Source: Chiridota heheva
Taxonomy: Eukaryota; Echinodermata; Holothuroidea; Apodida; Chiridotidae
Assembly (NCBI GenBank): GCA_020152595.1
Contig: JAIGNY010004531.1
Span: 795,001 to 859,000 of the forward strand
DNA length: 64,000 nt
Reading direction: 5' to 3'
Positions 34,396 to 47,675 of the stretch are shown here, piece by piece. How positions within the stretch are numbered: the stretch's first letter is position 1; the number at the start of each line of letters is the position of its first letter. Under the pieces are notes generated by a model that was not told the DNA's origin, did not search any database, and worked only from the letters and a program-made list of their open reading frames with translations. A program made the position numbers and the translations under genes.

Positions 34396-34412
34396 AACCA
34401 GATTAGCCATCA

Positions 34413-34610
34413 CTAACTTTCACAGTTGCAAGCTGATCCCAGTATAATGTTTGCATGACTCAGATCTTTGCCATCAATATCCAACTTCATTAAGGTCTCC
34501 ATTACGTCATGATGAAACACCCTATCAAAAGCCTTCACATAGTCTACGAAGCAGATGTAGACATCTTTCTCTGCTTCAAAGTATTTATCAATATTGATAA
34601 AAGGAGATAA
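34413..34610 (-). pseudogene. Non-LTR reverse transcriptase fragment
   Basis: The minus strand encodes KDVYICFVDYVKAFDRVFHH and then METLMKLDIDGKDL, the first catalytic block of a LINE RT. Nothing else of that element is seen nearby. Confidence 0.7.
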
Positions 34611-34643
34611 GGAGATTAAAGATTCTCTCTTCTTCCCATTTTT

Positions 34644-36533
34644 GGTTCGCATGCGTAGCATTATGCGAACCTATGTAATGGCGATTACGTCCGTCCGGTC
34701 AGCCGTCTGTTCCTGAGATTTCCTCAGAAATGTTAAAGTTTTTTGAGAATTCCTCAGAAAATTTTAAAGTTTCTTCAGAGTTCCTCAGAAAAAAATTAAA
34801 GTTTCTTCAGATATCCTTATGGAAGGTTAGAATTTCCTTTTAAATGATAAAGTTTTTCAGAGATACTTAAGATAGGATTAAAGACTAGTTTCCTTAAAGA
34901 GTCTACAACACATTTGATATTTTCTTAGAAGATAACTGTAAAATGATATAATTTTCCAATTTTCTTCAGAGATCTTCAAGTCTCTCTTGTAGTACTTGAG
35001 ATTCAAAATCCTTAAAATTAATCAAAATATTTGGGCACCAACAATTGTATCAGGCATGATTTTTAAACTCCACCTTTATTATTGTGTTCATTTGCATAAA
35101 GTTGCCACAGTATTATGACCTGACCAGACTTTTTTATTTAATATGTTTAGTCAGGGAGTGTGACAGGATGGGATTGCATATAAACATAGGGAGGGATGCC
35201 ATGTGGGACATGGGGTGGGATGCCATGTGGGTCATAGGGTGGGATGCCATGTGGAACAGGGTGGAATGCCACGTAGGATATGTGGTAGAATGCCATGCAG
35301 GACATAAGGTGGGTTGCCATGGGATGGAATGTCATGTGGGACATGGGATGTCATGTGGGACATGGCATCCCACCCCATTTCAACAAGTCATTTGTATATA
35401 AATTATTATATGAACTGACACTTTCATACATAGTATGCTCAATCAGGGACTGATAGCTAGGATGGGACTTCTTATGGAGCCTATGGGATGTAATGTGGGA
35501 CATGGGGTGGGATGCCAAGTGGGACATGGAATGGGACGCATGTGGGACATGGGGTGGGATGCCATGTGGAACAGGATAGAATGTCATGTGGGACATGGTG
35601 GGATGCCACAAGTAACACAGAGTGTGACATAGGTTGGGATGCCATGCGTGACATAAGGTAGGATGCCATGCGTGACATAAGGTAGGATGCCATGTGTGAT
35701 ATAGGGTAGGAGACTATGTGGGACATAGGGTAGGAGGCCATGGGACATGGGATGTGGGACATGGGATGTGATGCCATGTGGGACATTAAGTAGGATGTCA
35801 TTGGGGCGTTAGTAGGGATACCATGTGGAACATTTGGTGGGATGCTATGTGGAACATCAGGTGGGAAGCCTCTGATGCAGGACACAGGGATGCCATGTGG
35901 GACATAGGGAGGGATGTCATGTGGTACATATGGTTGGATTAATGTGGGACATACATGTAGGATGGGATCCATGTGGGTCATAGCCTGGGATGCCATGTGG
36001 GACATATGGTGGAATGCCATGTGGGACATATGGTGGAATGCCATGTGAGACACTGTATGGTGGTTTGCCATGTGGGAGATATGGTGGAATGCCATGTGGG
36101 ACAAGGCATGGGATGTCATGTGGGACATGAGGTATGGTGGAATGCCATGTGGGACAAGGCATGGGATGTCATGTGGGACATGAGGTGGGATGTCATTTGG
36201 TACATGGGATGTGGGACATAGGGTGGAATGCCATGTGGGTCATAGGATGGGATGCCCTGTGGGACATATGATGGAATGCCACGTGGGACATGGGATGGAA
36301 TGCCGTGTGGGACATGGGATGTCATGTGGGACATGGGGTGGGATGCCATGTTGAAGATATGGTGGAATGCCATTTGGGACATGGGATGGGATGCCATGTG
36401 GGATGCCATGTGGGACATGGGGTGAGATGCCATGTGGTACATGGGATGCCATGTGGGACTTAGTGTGAGATGCCATTTTTATGATTGGCCGGGTCATATA
36501 ATATGGGTGTCAATTTGCATGGGCATGCGAACC
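34644..36533. repeat. Segment bounded by inverted GGTTCGCATGC, holding minisatellites
   Basis: GGTTCGCATGC at 34644-34654 and its exact complement GCATGCGAACC at 36523-36533 enclose 1890 bp. The left arm also forms a local hairpin with GCGAACC at 34668. Inside are a CCTCAGAAA-type repeat (about 34710-34800) and the 24-bp array. Whether it is a mobile unit is unproven. Confidence 0.4.
35185..36475. repeat. 24-bp minisatellite array
   Basis: Units resemble GTGGGACATGGGGTGGGATG followed by CCAT, repeated roughly 50 times with many substitutions and partial units. A unique spacer occupies about 35375-35485. Since 24 is a multiple of three, all frames give long octapeptide-repeat ORFs that are not genes. 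Confidence 0.9.
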
Positions 36534-36539
36534 ATGACG

Positions 36540-38950
36540 GTATTTACCAGTCTAGTTGGTATAAAACCTGGTTTGGTTTCACCAATTTCTCTTTCAATCT
36601 TGACTGAGTTTCTCTGCAGTATAATTCCTAATAATATCTTGATCACATGGCTCATCCAGCTTATGGTGCAATGATCTGTACATTCAACTGCCTTGACTTT
36701 CTTTGGAATTTAAATGAAAAGTGAGTGTCTGAGATCTTTTGGAAGCTCTCCAGTGTTGTACACTTCATTACCCTGATGCATATACAATGAAAATAGATAA
36801 ACTTTATCATGATAGGCAATTGTTATTGAACAACATAAATGAAACAAATTACACTTCCATGATGCCTATCAGTCAGGCCATGGAGGTAATAACTAAACAG
36901 TAGCTCCATGGTCATAACTCTTTCCATCCTTAATGTTGAAACATTGTTACTGGTCTATAATCTGCTTAATGGTCTCCAATCTGCTCACTGTGGAATAATT
37001 TGTTGTTGCTATAGTGATTACGGGAGCAAATTTTGCAGATGACCGTCTTTAATTGAATGATATTTCTTAAGGAAGTCAAAAGAACAAAAGAACAAAAGGT
37101 TGTTGGAGGTGTCCTTTAACAGAAAACCAGATAGATAGATTTAATATGAATTCCAGAATTGGTCAGATAAAGAATTAGAAAGGGATGATATAACTTGTTA
37201 TAAATTTGATGTGACATTGATATAAGCCAGATCTACAATCTTGGACAAAATAGTTGTCACACTTTTCCCCTTTGTACCCCATTTCAATGTTGCTTGAAAC
37301 AAAAACATCCCTTGATGATCCTCTTCAACTCCAACATTGAGGCGGATAGAAGGGGCTTAAAGACATGACAACTAATTTGTTCAAAGATTGTCTGAGTGTA
37401 TATTTTTGACTTCAGATGAATAAGCGCTAATTATAGAATGTCAAAATGAATGGAATTAAATTTCTTTTGGAGAAGGAACATCTATTTTGTGTTTGTGTAG
37501 CAGAAAATTAAGACTTGCTTAGGGGAAGTTATGACGAACTATATTGTAGGTATTCTTGTTGTGCGGGAGGTGGGGAGGGTAATATTGAAGGTTTAATTAA
37601 TTAAATTAATTTACAAGCCGAAATAGAAAATGAAATTGATTAACCAGCACAAATAGAAAATTAACTTAATTCACAAGCACAATTACGAAACTAATATAAT
37701 TAACTTAATTTTGCAAGCACTTCTTGTTGTGCGGGAGGTGTGGTGAGGGGTGGAGGAGGGCAGTATTGAAGGTTGAATTCATGAACTTAATTTATTTGGC
37801 ATCGCTAAAATACATACATTATGAAATAATAGCTAAACATTGGGAAGTAAATTTGGGAAATGATTAACATCAAATTTAAAAATTTAAATTAAGTCAAATC
37901 AAAAAAAAGAATTGGTTAAAATTATAGAAATATTTCATATAATTAAAGAATTTTTAGCTACATTTCGCACAAATTGAAGAAAATGATTTGAATGTGAAGA
38001 AATTGAAGAAAATTGTCTAAATATCAAGGAAATTGAAGAAAATTTCTCGAAAATGAAGCAAATTGAAAAAATTTGAATAAACTTTCCCCAAAAATGAAAC
38101 AGATTCCCCTGTTCCCCATCTTCCCCCGTTCCCCATCTTCCCCCTTCCCCATCTTCCCATTTCTCACCCCCCGTTCCCCCGCCCCATCTTCACCATGGAG
38201 GTTTTAACTTTCAACATGATTGTACACAGTACAGCTATACTAAGCAAATTGAATTTTTGAGCATCATTTTTTCTCCACACTCCCTCCCTGACACACACAC
38301 ACTCTTCCTGAGTGATGGGAATCTGCTACAGTACATTGTGTCAAACATTCCTTGCAAGACAAATTTTGCTTGTAGTATTACTGTTTTAGGCTAGCTACCA
38401 TTATTACCAGAGGCTAGGGCCCACAGGGCAAATTTTGGAGTCCTGACTGCAATTTAGTATTTTCATAAATAGGTACATAATTCTTACATTAAAGGCCAGA
38501 ATTTTGAAATGGTCTCGAATATCATTAATGTCTTGACATCTGTAGAAGGCACAGAAGGTGTCCATGCATATTCTGCAATCCGCAACTGAAATTCTTAAAA
38601 ATTTGTTAATCTATTTTAGGCATGTTGTAAAAATATGCAAACATTTCCATTGAAGGTAACAAATTTCCCAGACATTTTCCATGTCAAACACATCTGCCAG
38701 TCTGCACTAGTTGTCACACTGGATCTGCAAAGAGATAAATAGTGATGAAAAAACATGAAATTATGTTGGTGCCTATTGCAGTAACTTCAGTCAGTCAGTA
38801 CATGGCTGTTGTTAGATACAAAGTGTTTTGATTGAAAAGTGTTTCAGTACAGTTAGATTAGAACATATATAATTAATTAATGACTATTTATTTATCATTA
38901 ATAATTCATTTCTATAGGTTAGTTAGATTTAGGTTAGGTTAGTTTAGGGT
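36540..38950. other. Intronic DNA without recognised genes
   Basis: The only structure seen is a direct repeat of TTCTTGTTGTGCGGGAGGTG (about 37553 and 37724) and a GAAAATTGAAGAAAAT-type satellite at about 37970-38110, related to the one at 4290-4600. Confidence 0.4.
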
Positions 38951-38954
38951 ATAC

Positions 38955-39105
38955 TTCGACCGAAACACTTTGGAAAATCTTAAGATTTTTGGACCGAAAC
39001 ACTTTGGAAATCTTGAAATTTTTGGACCGAAACCCTGGAAAATATTGAGATTTTTGAATTAAAACATTTTAAAAAAAAAATTAGATTTTTGGACCGAAAC
39101 ACTTG
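38955..39105. repeat. ~38-bp tandem repeat, four copies
   Basis: GGACCGAAACACTTTGGAAA followed by ATCTTGAGATTTTT is repeated four times with decay. Confidence 0.8.
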
Positions 39106-39189
39106 GTATTTAACAACAGCATCAAGTACATACAGTTTGCAAATAAATGATTTGAATCAAATTGTTTCACTTAAAGCATTAGTCCACCT

Positions 39190-39475
<286 letters not shown>

Positions 39476-39572
39476 TGACTCAAGAGACGGCTTCAGCATT
39501 GGTCATTAATCCTGTCATGTCTTGATTATTGCAACAGTCTGCTTGTTGGTGCATCACATGAGAACATCAAAC

Positions 39573-42500
39573 CAGGCCCGTAGCAGCTGCTGCGGCTGGT
39601 GCGGCGATCGCCGCACCACTTCTTCGCAATAAATAACATAATAATGATGATAATAATATAATTTTTTTTAACAATACAAAAATATCAGTATTTTCTGAGG
39701 GAATACTTCCCCCCCCCCCCCAAGTATTACGCGGTTATATTGGTAATTCGTAAGAATGCGCAACATATTCCCCATTCGTACTGTCCAATCCGTTGGCACG
39801 CGTATGCGTAAAATTTAACCTAATAAGTGCAAGCATGGCATAGTTGTGAATGTTTTTCTTTACGAGCTGAAGTCCACGTCCACTTCAAGTTGTATTGATT
39901 TTAAGTTGACATAATTTGCATGAAATCGACACAACTTGGAGTCGACATAAGATGCAAATTCACTGCTTATCCAATCATTGAGCGAGAAACTATACAACTT
40001 GGAGTCACGGTCAAGTTGTGGACTTATGGCACACTCGGCGCACCATACACGTGCGTGATCTAGGCTAGACCTACCTGTACGCTAAAGAAGTCGCGTTTTA
40101 TTTTATATGCATGAAATTTAATAAAGGACAGAGCGAGTTAAGATGGATTATTCTATAACAACTCCGAGCATTGGGAAGACACCAAATCAACCAGTAATCA
40201 ATTTCCCAAAACAAAGTTTTGGACAGAAAAAACTAGAACTTTGTGCATTCCAACCAAGTTGGTTCAACCAGTTTGCTTGGTTGCATTATGACAAATTAAA
40301 TGATATGGCATTCTGCTATACATGCATCATGGCATACAAGGCAAAGAAGCTTAATTCACCAAATATGGATTCCGCATTTATCGCTAAAAACAAAGGCTTT
40401 GAAAATTGGAAAGAAGCGACTTGGGGGTTTAAGGCACATGAAGGTAGTGTTTGCCACAAGGATGCAGTCTTAATGGTTGTGACATTGCCAAAGATAACTA
40501 AAGACATTGGAGAAAGTTTATCACAACAGATTGGAAGAGAAAGGGAAGAGCGATGACAAATTTTTTATAAAAATCATTTCTAATGTGAGATTCCTGGCAC
40601 GGCAAGGACTAGCTTTCAGGGGTGATGGGAATGAGTCAGATTCTAATCTTTTAACTCTTTTCAAGTTGCGTGGTAAATGATTCACGGATTCAAAACTGGT
40701 TATCACGGAAATCTGACAAGTATCTCTCTGCTGGAATTCAAAATGAAGTTTTACAGACAATGGCACTAACGGTAAGACTTAATTCAATTATACATTTTAG
40801 GCGGTGGAAGATATTTCATAATTGCTCAAACAAAATCAGAATAGCAAAAACTTAACTCCTCACCAGCGTCGGAGGAACAGATCATAATATAGGGATCACT
40901 ATACCAATTGCAGCGGAACAAAGGAAATATCGACGTGGGCGCAGGGGACCATCGTTATACAAAAATCCAGACTATTACTCTTACCCCCACCCCACCCCCT
41001 AAAAATGGTTCTGCAGTGCTGCTATATTTTTTGTTTGAATTTTCAATTTAAGCCGCATGGGGCGCAGATTCATGTTTGTTTTTTGTTTATTCATTTATTT
41101 TTGTTACGCGTCACTATCGCATTCGCCTTCATTTTGATTTGTAAATCTCTTTTGGAACATATCTACTCACATCTATGGAGCATATCTACCATGCAAGTGT
41201 GCGTTGAACATGCTTCTCAAAACATTTGTGTGCTAATTTTCAATAAAACAAAATGGTATAACTCGTTAAAACGGTATAACTCGCCAGACCCCTTTAAATT
41301 TCATTTAAAGCCACAATTGGCGACTAGCGCGCACGTATAGGTACTAACATCCGTGCTTATTTTTTACATGCTTCATTTCTTTTTTATAGGCTTTACGTGA
41401 GGTTGTTTCAAATATCCAGACAGCTCCATTCTATACAATTATGGTGGATAAAACCCCCGATGTTTCCAACAAGGAACAGGTTGTGATATGCATACGGTGG
41501 GTCGACGACCAGTTTGAAGTTCATGAAGATTTCATTGGATTGTATAAAGTGTCTTTAACAACCGCCGATGCATTAGTTGCCGTCATCAAAGATGTTCTTC
41601 TTTGAATGCAGTTATCCCTTCAGAAGGCAAGAGGTCAGTGCTATAATGGAGCGGCTGCCATGTCGGGTGTACACAGAGGTGTTGCAAAGAAGATAACAGA
41701 TGAACAACCAAAGGCTGTGTATACACATTGCTTCGGTCATGCCCTTAATCTTGCATGTGGTGACACCATAAAGAGAAACCGGCTAATGTGTGATGCTTTG
41801 GAAAATACAAGGGAGATTATTAAACTAATTAGGAACTCCCCCCCGACGTGGAACTAAGTTTATCGAGATGAAGGAGAGGATTGGGAAGGAGTGCTTCACT
41901 GGAATCCGTGTCATGTGTCCAACTTGGTGGACAGTTAGAGAAGATGCACTTCGGAGCATACTGGAAAACTACGAAGTTCTACAGAATGTTTGGGAGGAGT
42001 TCCCTTGGAGGAAAGGGATCCTAGCACAAAGGGGAAACTGAGAGGTGTGGCTTCGTACATGAAGAAGCTTGATTTCTTATTTGGTATAAAGCTAGCACAC
42101 CTGATCCTAAGTCATAGCGACAATTTGAGTAGGACATTGCAACACGCATACATTTTTGCTGCGGAAGGGCAGAGTGTCGCAGAGAAAACCGTTTCCACTA
42201 TTGAAGGCATACAAAGTCAGTTCGACACTTTCTGGGAGGCCGTAGGATTACTTGCTTCTACACTCAATGTGAACCAACCAGAGACACCACGAAGAAGAAA
42301 AGTCTCAATCCGGCTTGATGGTCCTTCTGTTAATGATCAACCTGCAAGTGCGAAGGGGTATTTTAAGCGAATCTACACAGAGGCTATCGACAACATCGTT
42401 AACTGCATACGAGATCGTTTAAAGCAGACGGGGTACCAAACCTATGTCAAGCTATAGAACTTCCTCCTAGATGCATGTAATGGCAAAGGAATTGGGGAGG

Positions 42501-43910
42501 GTTTTCACTTCGTTTCTGATTTCTACAAAGACGACATTGATCCAAGTCAACTCAGAGTCCAGCTGGAAACGCTGGGTCACACATGTAAACCGCCTGAATG
42601 TACCAGTGTCAGTGTGTATTTGCTTCCTGATATAGTGAAGTATATGAAGTCTTTAGATTTCGGTACGAAATTGCTTCTATCTGAAGTGTGCATTTTGCTT
42701 AAACTTGTACTTGTCATGCAAGCTACAAACGCGGTAAGCGAACTTTCTTTCAGCGCTCTGAAATGCATCAAGACGTACATGCGAGCCACCATGAAACAGA
42801 AACGACTGAACCATCTACTTGTCCTCCATGTAAACAAAGACACGGCAGATAGCTTGGATCTGACGAAAATAGCAAGTGAATTTTCCGACACTGCTCACCG
42901 TCGTGCAGTCTTTGGATCATTTCTCCAAGCCGGTGAATAGTCGAATACAGAAATAGACCTATAGTCTCGTCACTCTCGAGTCCTCGAATTCAGTGGAACT
43001 TTTGTATAGATTACGAAATATTATCGTATAAGACTATCAGTTATCGTTTTTTTGTTAAAAACAAACTTAATTAATTCCATAATTTATCTGAAAAATTATC
43101 TAAACATTTCGTTGGACTTTCTGTTTTGTTGTTGCCATCGATACTTTGGATAGATTACTAAGATCAGCAAATTAGACCGAAGTTGATGAGACAACAAACA
43201 AGCTTCAACAGTTCAAGTTGATTTATTTATGATATATCAAGAGAATAACCTTCCCCTTCCCATAATTTGAAAAATGACAGGGCAAAGTTCACGGATTAGC
43301 ACATCCGATAATAGCATGAAAAAAGGGATATGGAGCTCAAATTTACGAATCCCCGCCACAAAAAATGGTGGTTTAGATGTAAGTGTCGGAAAGAATATGG
43401 TCTCTACACCCCTCCATAAGTGAAAAAATAATACACATGTATACGTTTTCGGGCTTAAGAAAATTAAAGTTAGAAGTGTGAAGTTGTATTTCTTTATGAT
43501 TTTGCCTAAACGTATTTTGCCTTCAGAACTGGGGTCAGTTTACTCGTTAAATTGTGCTTTTTGAGAGAATAGAAATTACTGCTATCTGGTGATGTTCCGA
43601 TATGATTATGATAAACATGTTCTGTATGGAAATAAACTTTGACAGTTTGAAGAAACGTGGATGGCATGATTTTGTGTAAAGTCGGAACGATCCATTTTAT
43701 GAAAAAACAGATAGACCTATTCACATATTCGTCCAAAATAGAGGATGTTAAAATACAGCTTGCAAGACCTGGGAAGTGTCATTTCTGGCAATCTAGGGGT
43801 ACCTTTTTTTTCAAAAAATTTGCCACGCTACGCGCCAACCGATGGTGGCGCTCCGCTTAGATAGTATCAACGTCGCCGCACCTACTAAAACAAACGGTGC
43901 TACGGGCCTG
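39573..43910 (+). mobile_element. hAT DNA transposon, 4338 bp, complete ends
   Basis: The terminal repeats are CAGGCCCGTAGCA and its exact complement, with a perfect 8-bp target duplication CATCAAAC (39565-39572 and 43911-43918). A subterminal GGTGCGGCGA motif occurs near both ends in inverted orientation; near the left end it forms the 20-bp palindrome GGTGCGGCGATCGCCGCACC. The interior holds a decayed transposase gene. Removal of the element plus one duplicate restores continuity of the host LINE coding frame. Confidence 0.96.
40143..42940 (+). pseudogene. hAT transposase (ZMYM1-like/TTF zinc finger type), broken
   Basis: The first frame (40143-40556) has a TTF-type zinc finger: FCYTCIMAY (Cys58, Cys61), then GFENWKEATWGFKAHE and HKDA (His99, His105). 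Later frames give the RNase H-like core: MVDKTPDVSNKEQ carries the first Asp (about 41440), CYNGAAAMSGV has Asn where the second catalytic Asp is expected (about 41640), and SELSFSALKCIKTYM carries the Glu and the hAT C-terminal dimerisation region (42614-42940). Stops or frameshifts occur near 40556, 41605, 41857 and 42457. A 41.0-41.38 kb stretch is non-coding and may be an intron (CTTTTTTATAG acceptor before 41391). Confidence 0.9.
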
Positions 43911-44425
43911 CATCAAACGATTGCAGAGGATACAAAACAAAGCTGCACGTATTGTCGCTAAAACATCAAAACGTGACAGTATTACAGCCGCGTTAAAGCT
44001 TGCACTGGCTACCAGTTAAAGCTAGAATCGAGTATAAAATATTGTGTTTAGCCTACCAGTGTATAGACGGATCAGCACCATGTATCAGCCAAAAAGGTGT
44101 CTCAGGTCTAGTGACAAGCAATTGCTGGATATACCAAAGTGGAGACTAAAATCTTTTGGCTACAGGTCATTCACAGTGGCAGCCAGCAGAAAATGGAATG
44201 ATATTCCGAAATCCATAAAAGACATTACATTTTTGAATACGTTTAAATCTCAGCTCAAAACATATTTGTTTTAGAAGTATTATTGATATTTTATTATAAT
44301 TTAATTTAATCATTTATTTACATTAACCTATAGTTTTTATTGTATAAGCGCTTTGAGCATACTCCACAGTGTGGATTAAGTGCTACATAAATGTTCCTAT
44401 TATTATTATTATCAATATTATTATT

Positions 44426-44463
44426 AGATAGATAAGATAGATATATATATTATGTATGTATAG

Positions 44464-44495
<32 letters not shown>

Positions 44496-44591
44496 TGTAT
44501 GTATGTATGTATGTATGTATGTATGTATGTATGTATGTATGTATGTATGTATGTATGTATGTATGTATGTATGTATGTATGTATGTATATG

Positions 44592-44665
<74 letters not shown>
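44426..44665. repeat. (GTAT)n and (TA)n microsatellites
   Basis: About 120 nt of GTAT repeats are followed by about 65 nt of TA and a short GT run. They lie immediately after the LINE tail. Confidence 0.97.
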
Positions 44666-44666
<1 letters not shown>

Positions 44667-45084
44667 TATATTATATGTGTGTATATGTGTGTGTGCGTGT
44701 GTGTGTGTTGGAGGATATGGACCAGAAAGAAAGGAAGGAAGGAAGAAAGAAAGAAAAGAAGGAAGAAAAAAGGTTGGAGGAGGAGGAGGAGGATGTTCAT
44801 TTGCTGATCTGCTTCAGGTTTTAAAGCAATGAGTGTACACTTGGATAATTTGGGTGGGTAAAAGTTTTATTTAGGGAGGGCATGTAATCCCTTCATTTGT
44901 GTGTTGTGTTCGTAGAACCCTAATCAAACTTCAACTTCTAGAGGTCTTGTTTAATTTTCTGATTCTACTTCCACAACACACTGAACTACGATTTACATGA
45001 GATTTAAGTATTTCATTTATGATGCTTATTCAGAATATTAAGTAAAAAATAAAATAAAAAAAATCTAAAAAAAAAAAAAAAATA

Positions 45085-47005
45085 TCTAATTTTTTTTATA
45101 TTATTATTCACAACTTCTACAGCGCCAAATCCAAAAAAGGATCTTGGCGCTTTACAAAAGACAAAACATGAAAGACACATTAAAAGCTTAAATACAGTCA
45201 AACGATACTAGGGCCTTAACAATATAAAAACCTTAATAACCGATACAAGGGCCTAAACAGTATAAAAAGGTATATACAAACTATAAAAGCAGTAAAAGCG
45301 AGGTAGAAAGGTATAAAACTGGTAATGTACAAAAAGTAGAACTTACAAGTAAAAAACAATCAAAAGTACTGAAAATAGCTATGAGTCAAAAGCAGCCACA
45401 AACAAGTGAGTTTTGAGGAATTTCTTGAAAGTTTTGACATCAGAGGCACATTTTATGAAAACGGGCAAATTGTTCCAGAGAGTAGCAGCAGAGTGACTAA
45501 AAATTATATCTGAGTAACGGGCAGTGTTGGTTTTGGGAACAACAAGTAAATATTTATTTTGTGATCTAAGATTACGAGGTGGATTATAAAGGGTAAGTTC
45601 ATCAGCCAGGTAGGCAGGGGCGAGACCATTTAGAGATTTATAAGCAAAGAGCAGTATTTTGAAAGTAGGTCTGTAACATACAGGAAGCCAGTGGAGTTGT
45701 CTAAGAATGGGTGTAATGTGGTCATGCCGGGAGTTCTAGTAATTAAACGGGCTGCACAATTTTGAACCCGTTGGAGTTTCTGTAATGTGGTAATATTTAC
45801 ACCATACAAAAAGAGAATTACAATAATCTAATCTAGAAGTTATAAAAGCATGAACTAAAATACGGCAAGCATCATCAGTTATAAAATTTCTTATCTTACC
45901 AATAGAACGTATATGAAAATAGCATGTCTTGATCACTGATTGCACGTGCTGTTGCATTGTTAAATTGTTATCCAAAAGTACACCCAGATTCCTAACTGAA
46001 GACACTGGATGCAAAGAACAATTACCAAGTTGAATGTCAAAATTGTTAGAACAGGTGGAGAATAGATGGGATTTGGAAGAAAACAATCAATTCACTTTTA
46101 TCATCATTAAGTTTCAATTTATTGTTTACCATCCAAATGCGCAAGTCATCAAGGCAAGCTTCTAACTTCATCTTAATACTTTCCCAATTATCAGACCTCC
46201 AAAAGTAATATAAAGCTGGGTGTCGTCAGCATAACAATGAAAATCTATTTTATGCCGTCTCAACAATTCACCAATGGGGCGTGTGTACATGCAATAAACC
46301 ACTGGACCTAAAACAGATCCTTGAGGAATCCCACACTTTAAAGGCTTCCCCTCAGATTTTACTTCATTTATATTAACACATTGTACCCTGTCACTCATGT
46401 ATGATTTAAGCCAATCCAAAGAGTTGGCTGTGATGCCAAAAGAATATTGAAGTCGCATTTAAAAAGAATCTGATGATCGATTACATCAAAAGCTGCCGAC
46501 ATATCTAGCATTATTAGTACACACTGTGATTTTCCATCCAAAGCCTGAGCAATATCATTGTGAACTTTAAGTAGCGCACTTTCAGTTGAGTGTAACTTGC
46601 GATAGGCAGATTGGAGCGCATCGTGAAGATGATTCGTGTCCAAATGCTTATGAAGGCGACTGGCAACGACTTTTTCTAATATCTTTGAAATGAATGGTAA
46701 ATTAGAGACCGGGCGATAATTCATCATGTCATTCTTCTCTGAGCCAGATTTTTTCAGAATAGGAGTAACATTTGACCGCTTGAAAATGCTTGGAACAATT
46801 CCTTCCTCCAAAGAACGATTAACGATAGATGTTATGATAGTGAGGAGGGGGTTAAGGCTTTTCTTCAGTAACCACGTGGGTATGGGATCAAGACTACATG
46901 ATTTGCTTGGGGACTCGGTGATGATGCTTTTTATCTCATCAACACAAGTAGGAGTAAATGCCGTCAGGGGGCAGTTTTTGAATTCCACATCACCCACAAA
47001 AGCAT
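45085..47005 (-). pseudogene. L2-like LINE, 5'-truncated reverse transcriptase
   Basis: The minus strand shows CSLDPIPTWLLKKSLNPLLT and NYRPVSNLPFISKILEKVVA. These are followed by LIMLDMSAAFDVIDHQ, CGIPQGSVLGPVVY and CYADDTQLYI, i.e. RT blocks including the YADD active site. The C-terminal region ends TFKKFLKTHLFVAAFDS with a stop at 45379-45381. The frame shifts near 46450 and 46180 and between 46090 and 45740. The 3' tail has a hairpin formed by AGCGCCAAGATCC and GGATTTGGCGCT followed by AATAATAATA. The endonuclease domain is absent, so it is 5'-truncated at about 47005. Confidence 0.87.
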
Positions 47006-47675
47006 GAAAATAGAAATAAAACAAAATCCTTTTTCCATGAGGGGCAGGTCTGACTCCCAGGGGGAAGGGCGGGCCCACAGAGGGCAGGGCGCGCCCCTGT
47101 GAAACAGCAAAGCTAGGGGTCTGCATATAGCGACACAATACCTGAAGCTCGTTTAAGTTTTAATCTTCTGAAACTGCTGTGACAAGTACTGTAGAAATAG
47201 CATCAAGATAATGCTCAATAGGAAAAATATCTTTTTTACCTCCAACAACAAAAAAGGAAATAAATAGATAGCTTTTCATCATACTATCCTTAGTAAACAT
47301 AACAATAATATTTGAAATCTTTGATTCTAGAGAACATAAATTAAATAAGAGTATATCACTTTCAGTTCAAAGGGACTTTCTTCCCATACCTCCACAAACA
47401 TAAATAACTTAGACATAGACTAGCCTTGCAAACATGATAAGATTATCTTAAAACAATTTGTAGAGGACGTATAGACACATTTGTGAGAATGTATCAGAAT
47501 ACTGTAGAAACAGGATATATCTATAAGTACATCCTCTAAAAATTCGTCTAGACTAAGTGCACAAGTATTATGTTCATAAAATTACAAGAATAAGGCAACA
47601 AAATGAAAATATAAACTGTATCTGAGAAACTGCACTTGTAGCTGAATTTGCTAAACTTGCATCCAGCAGTATAGA

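Larger units (their letters stand above)
39476..44425 (+). mobile_element. 5'-truncated L2-like LINE interrupted by a hAT element
   Basis: The 5' piece (to 39572) encodes SCLDYCNSLLVGASHENIK. After the hAT, 43919 onward continues RLQRIQNKAARIVAKTSKRD, and then, with a frame break, the terminal region to a stop at 44272-44274 (KDITFLNTFKSQLKTYLF). The tail contains AAGCGCTTTGAGCATACTCC and a TTATTATTATT run, typical of L2/CR1 3' ends. Confidence 0.88.

Noticed and set aside
35084-36442. Several proteins of 80-215 residues with octapeptide repeats
   Set aside because: They read the 24-bp minisatellite in different frames and both strands; the period is a multiple of three, so stops are avoided by chance.
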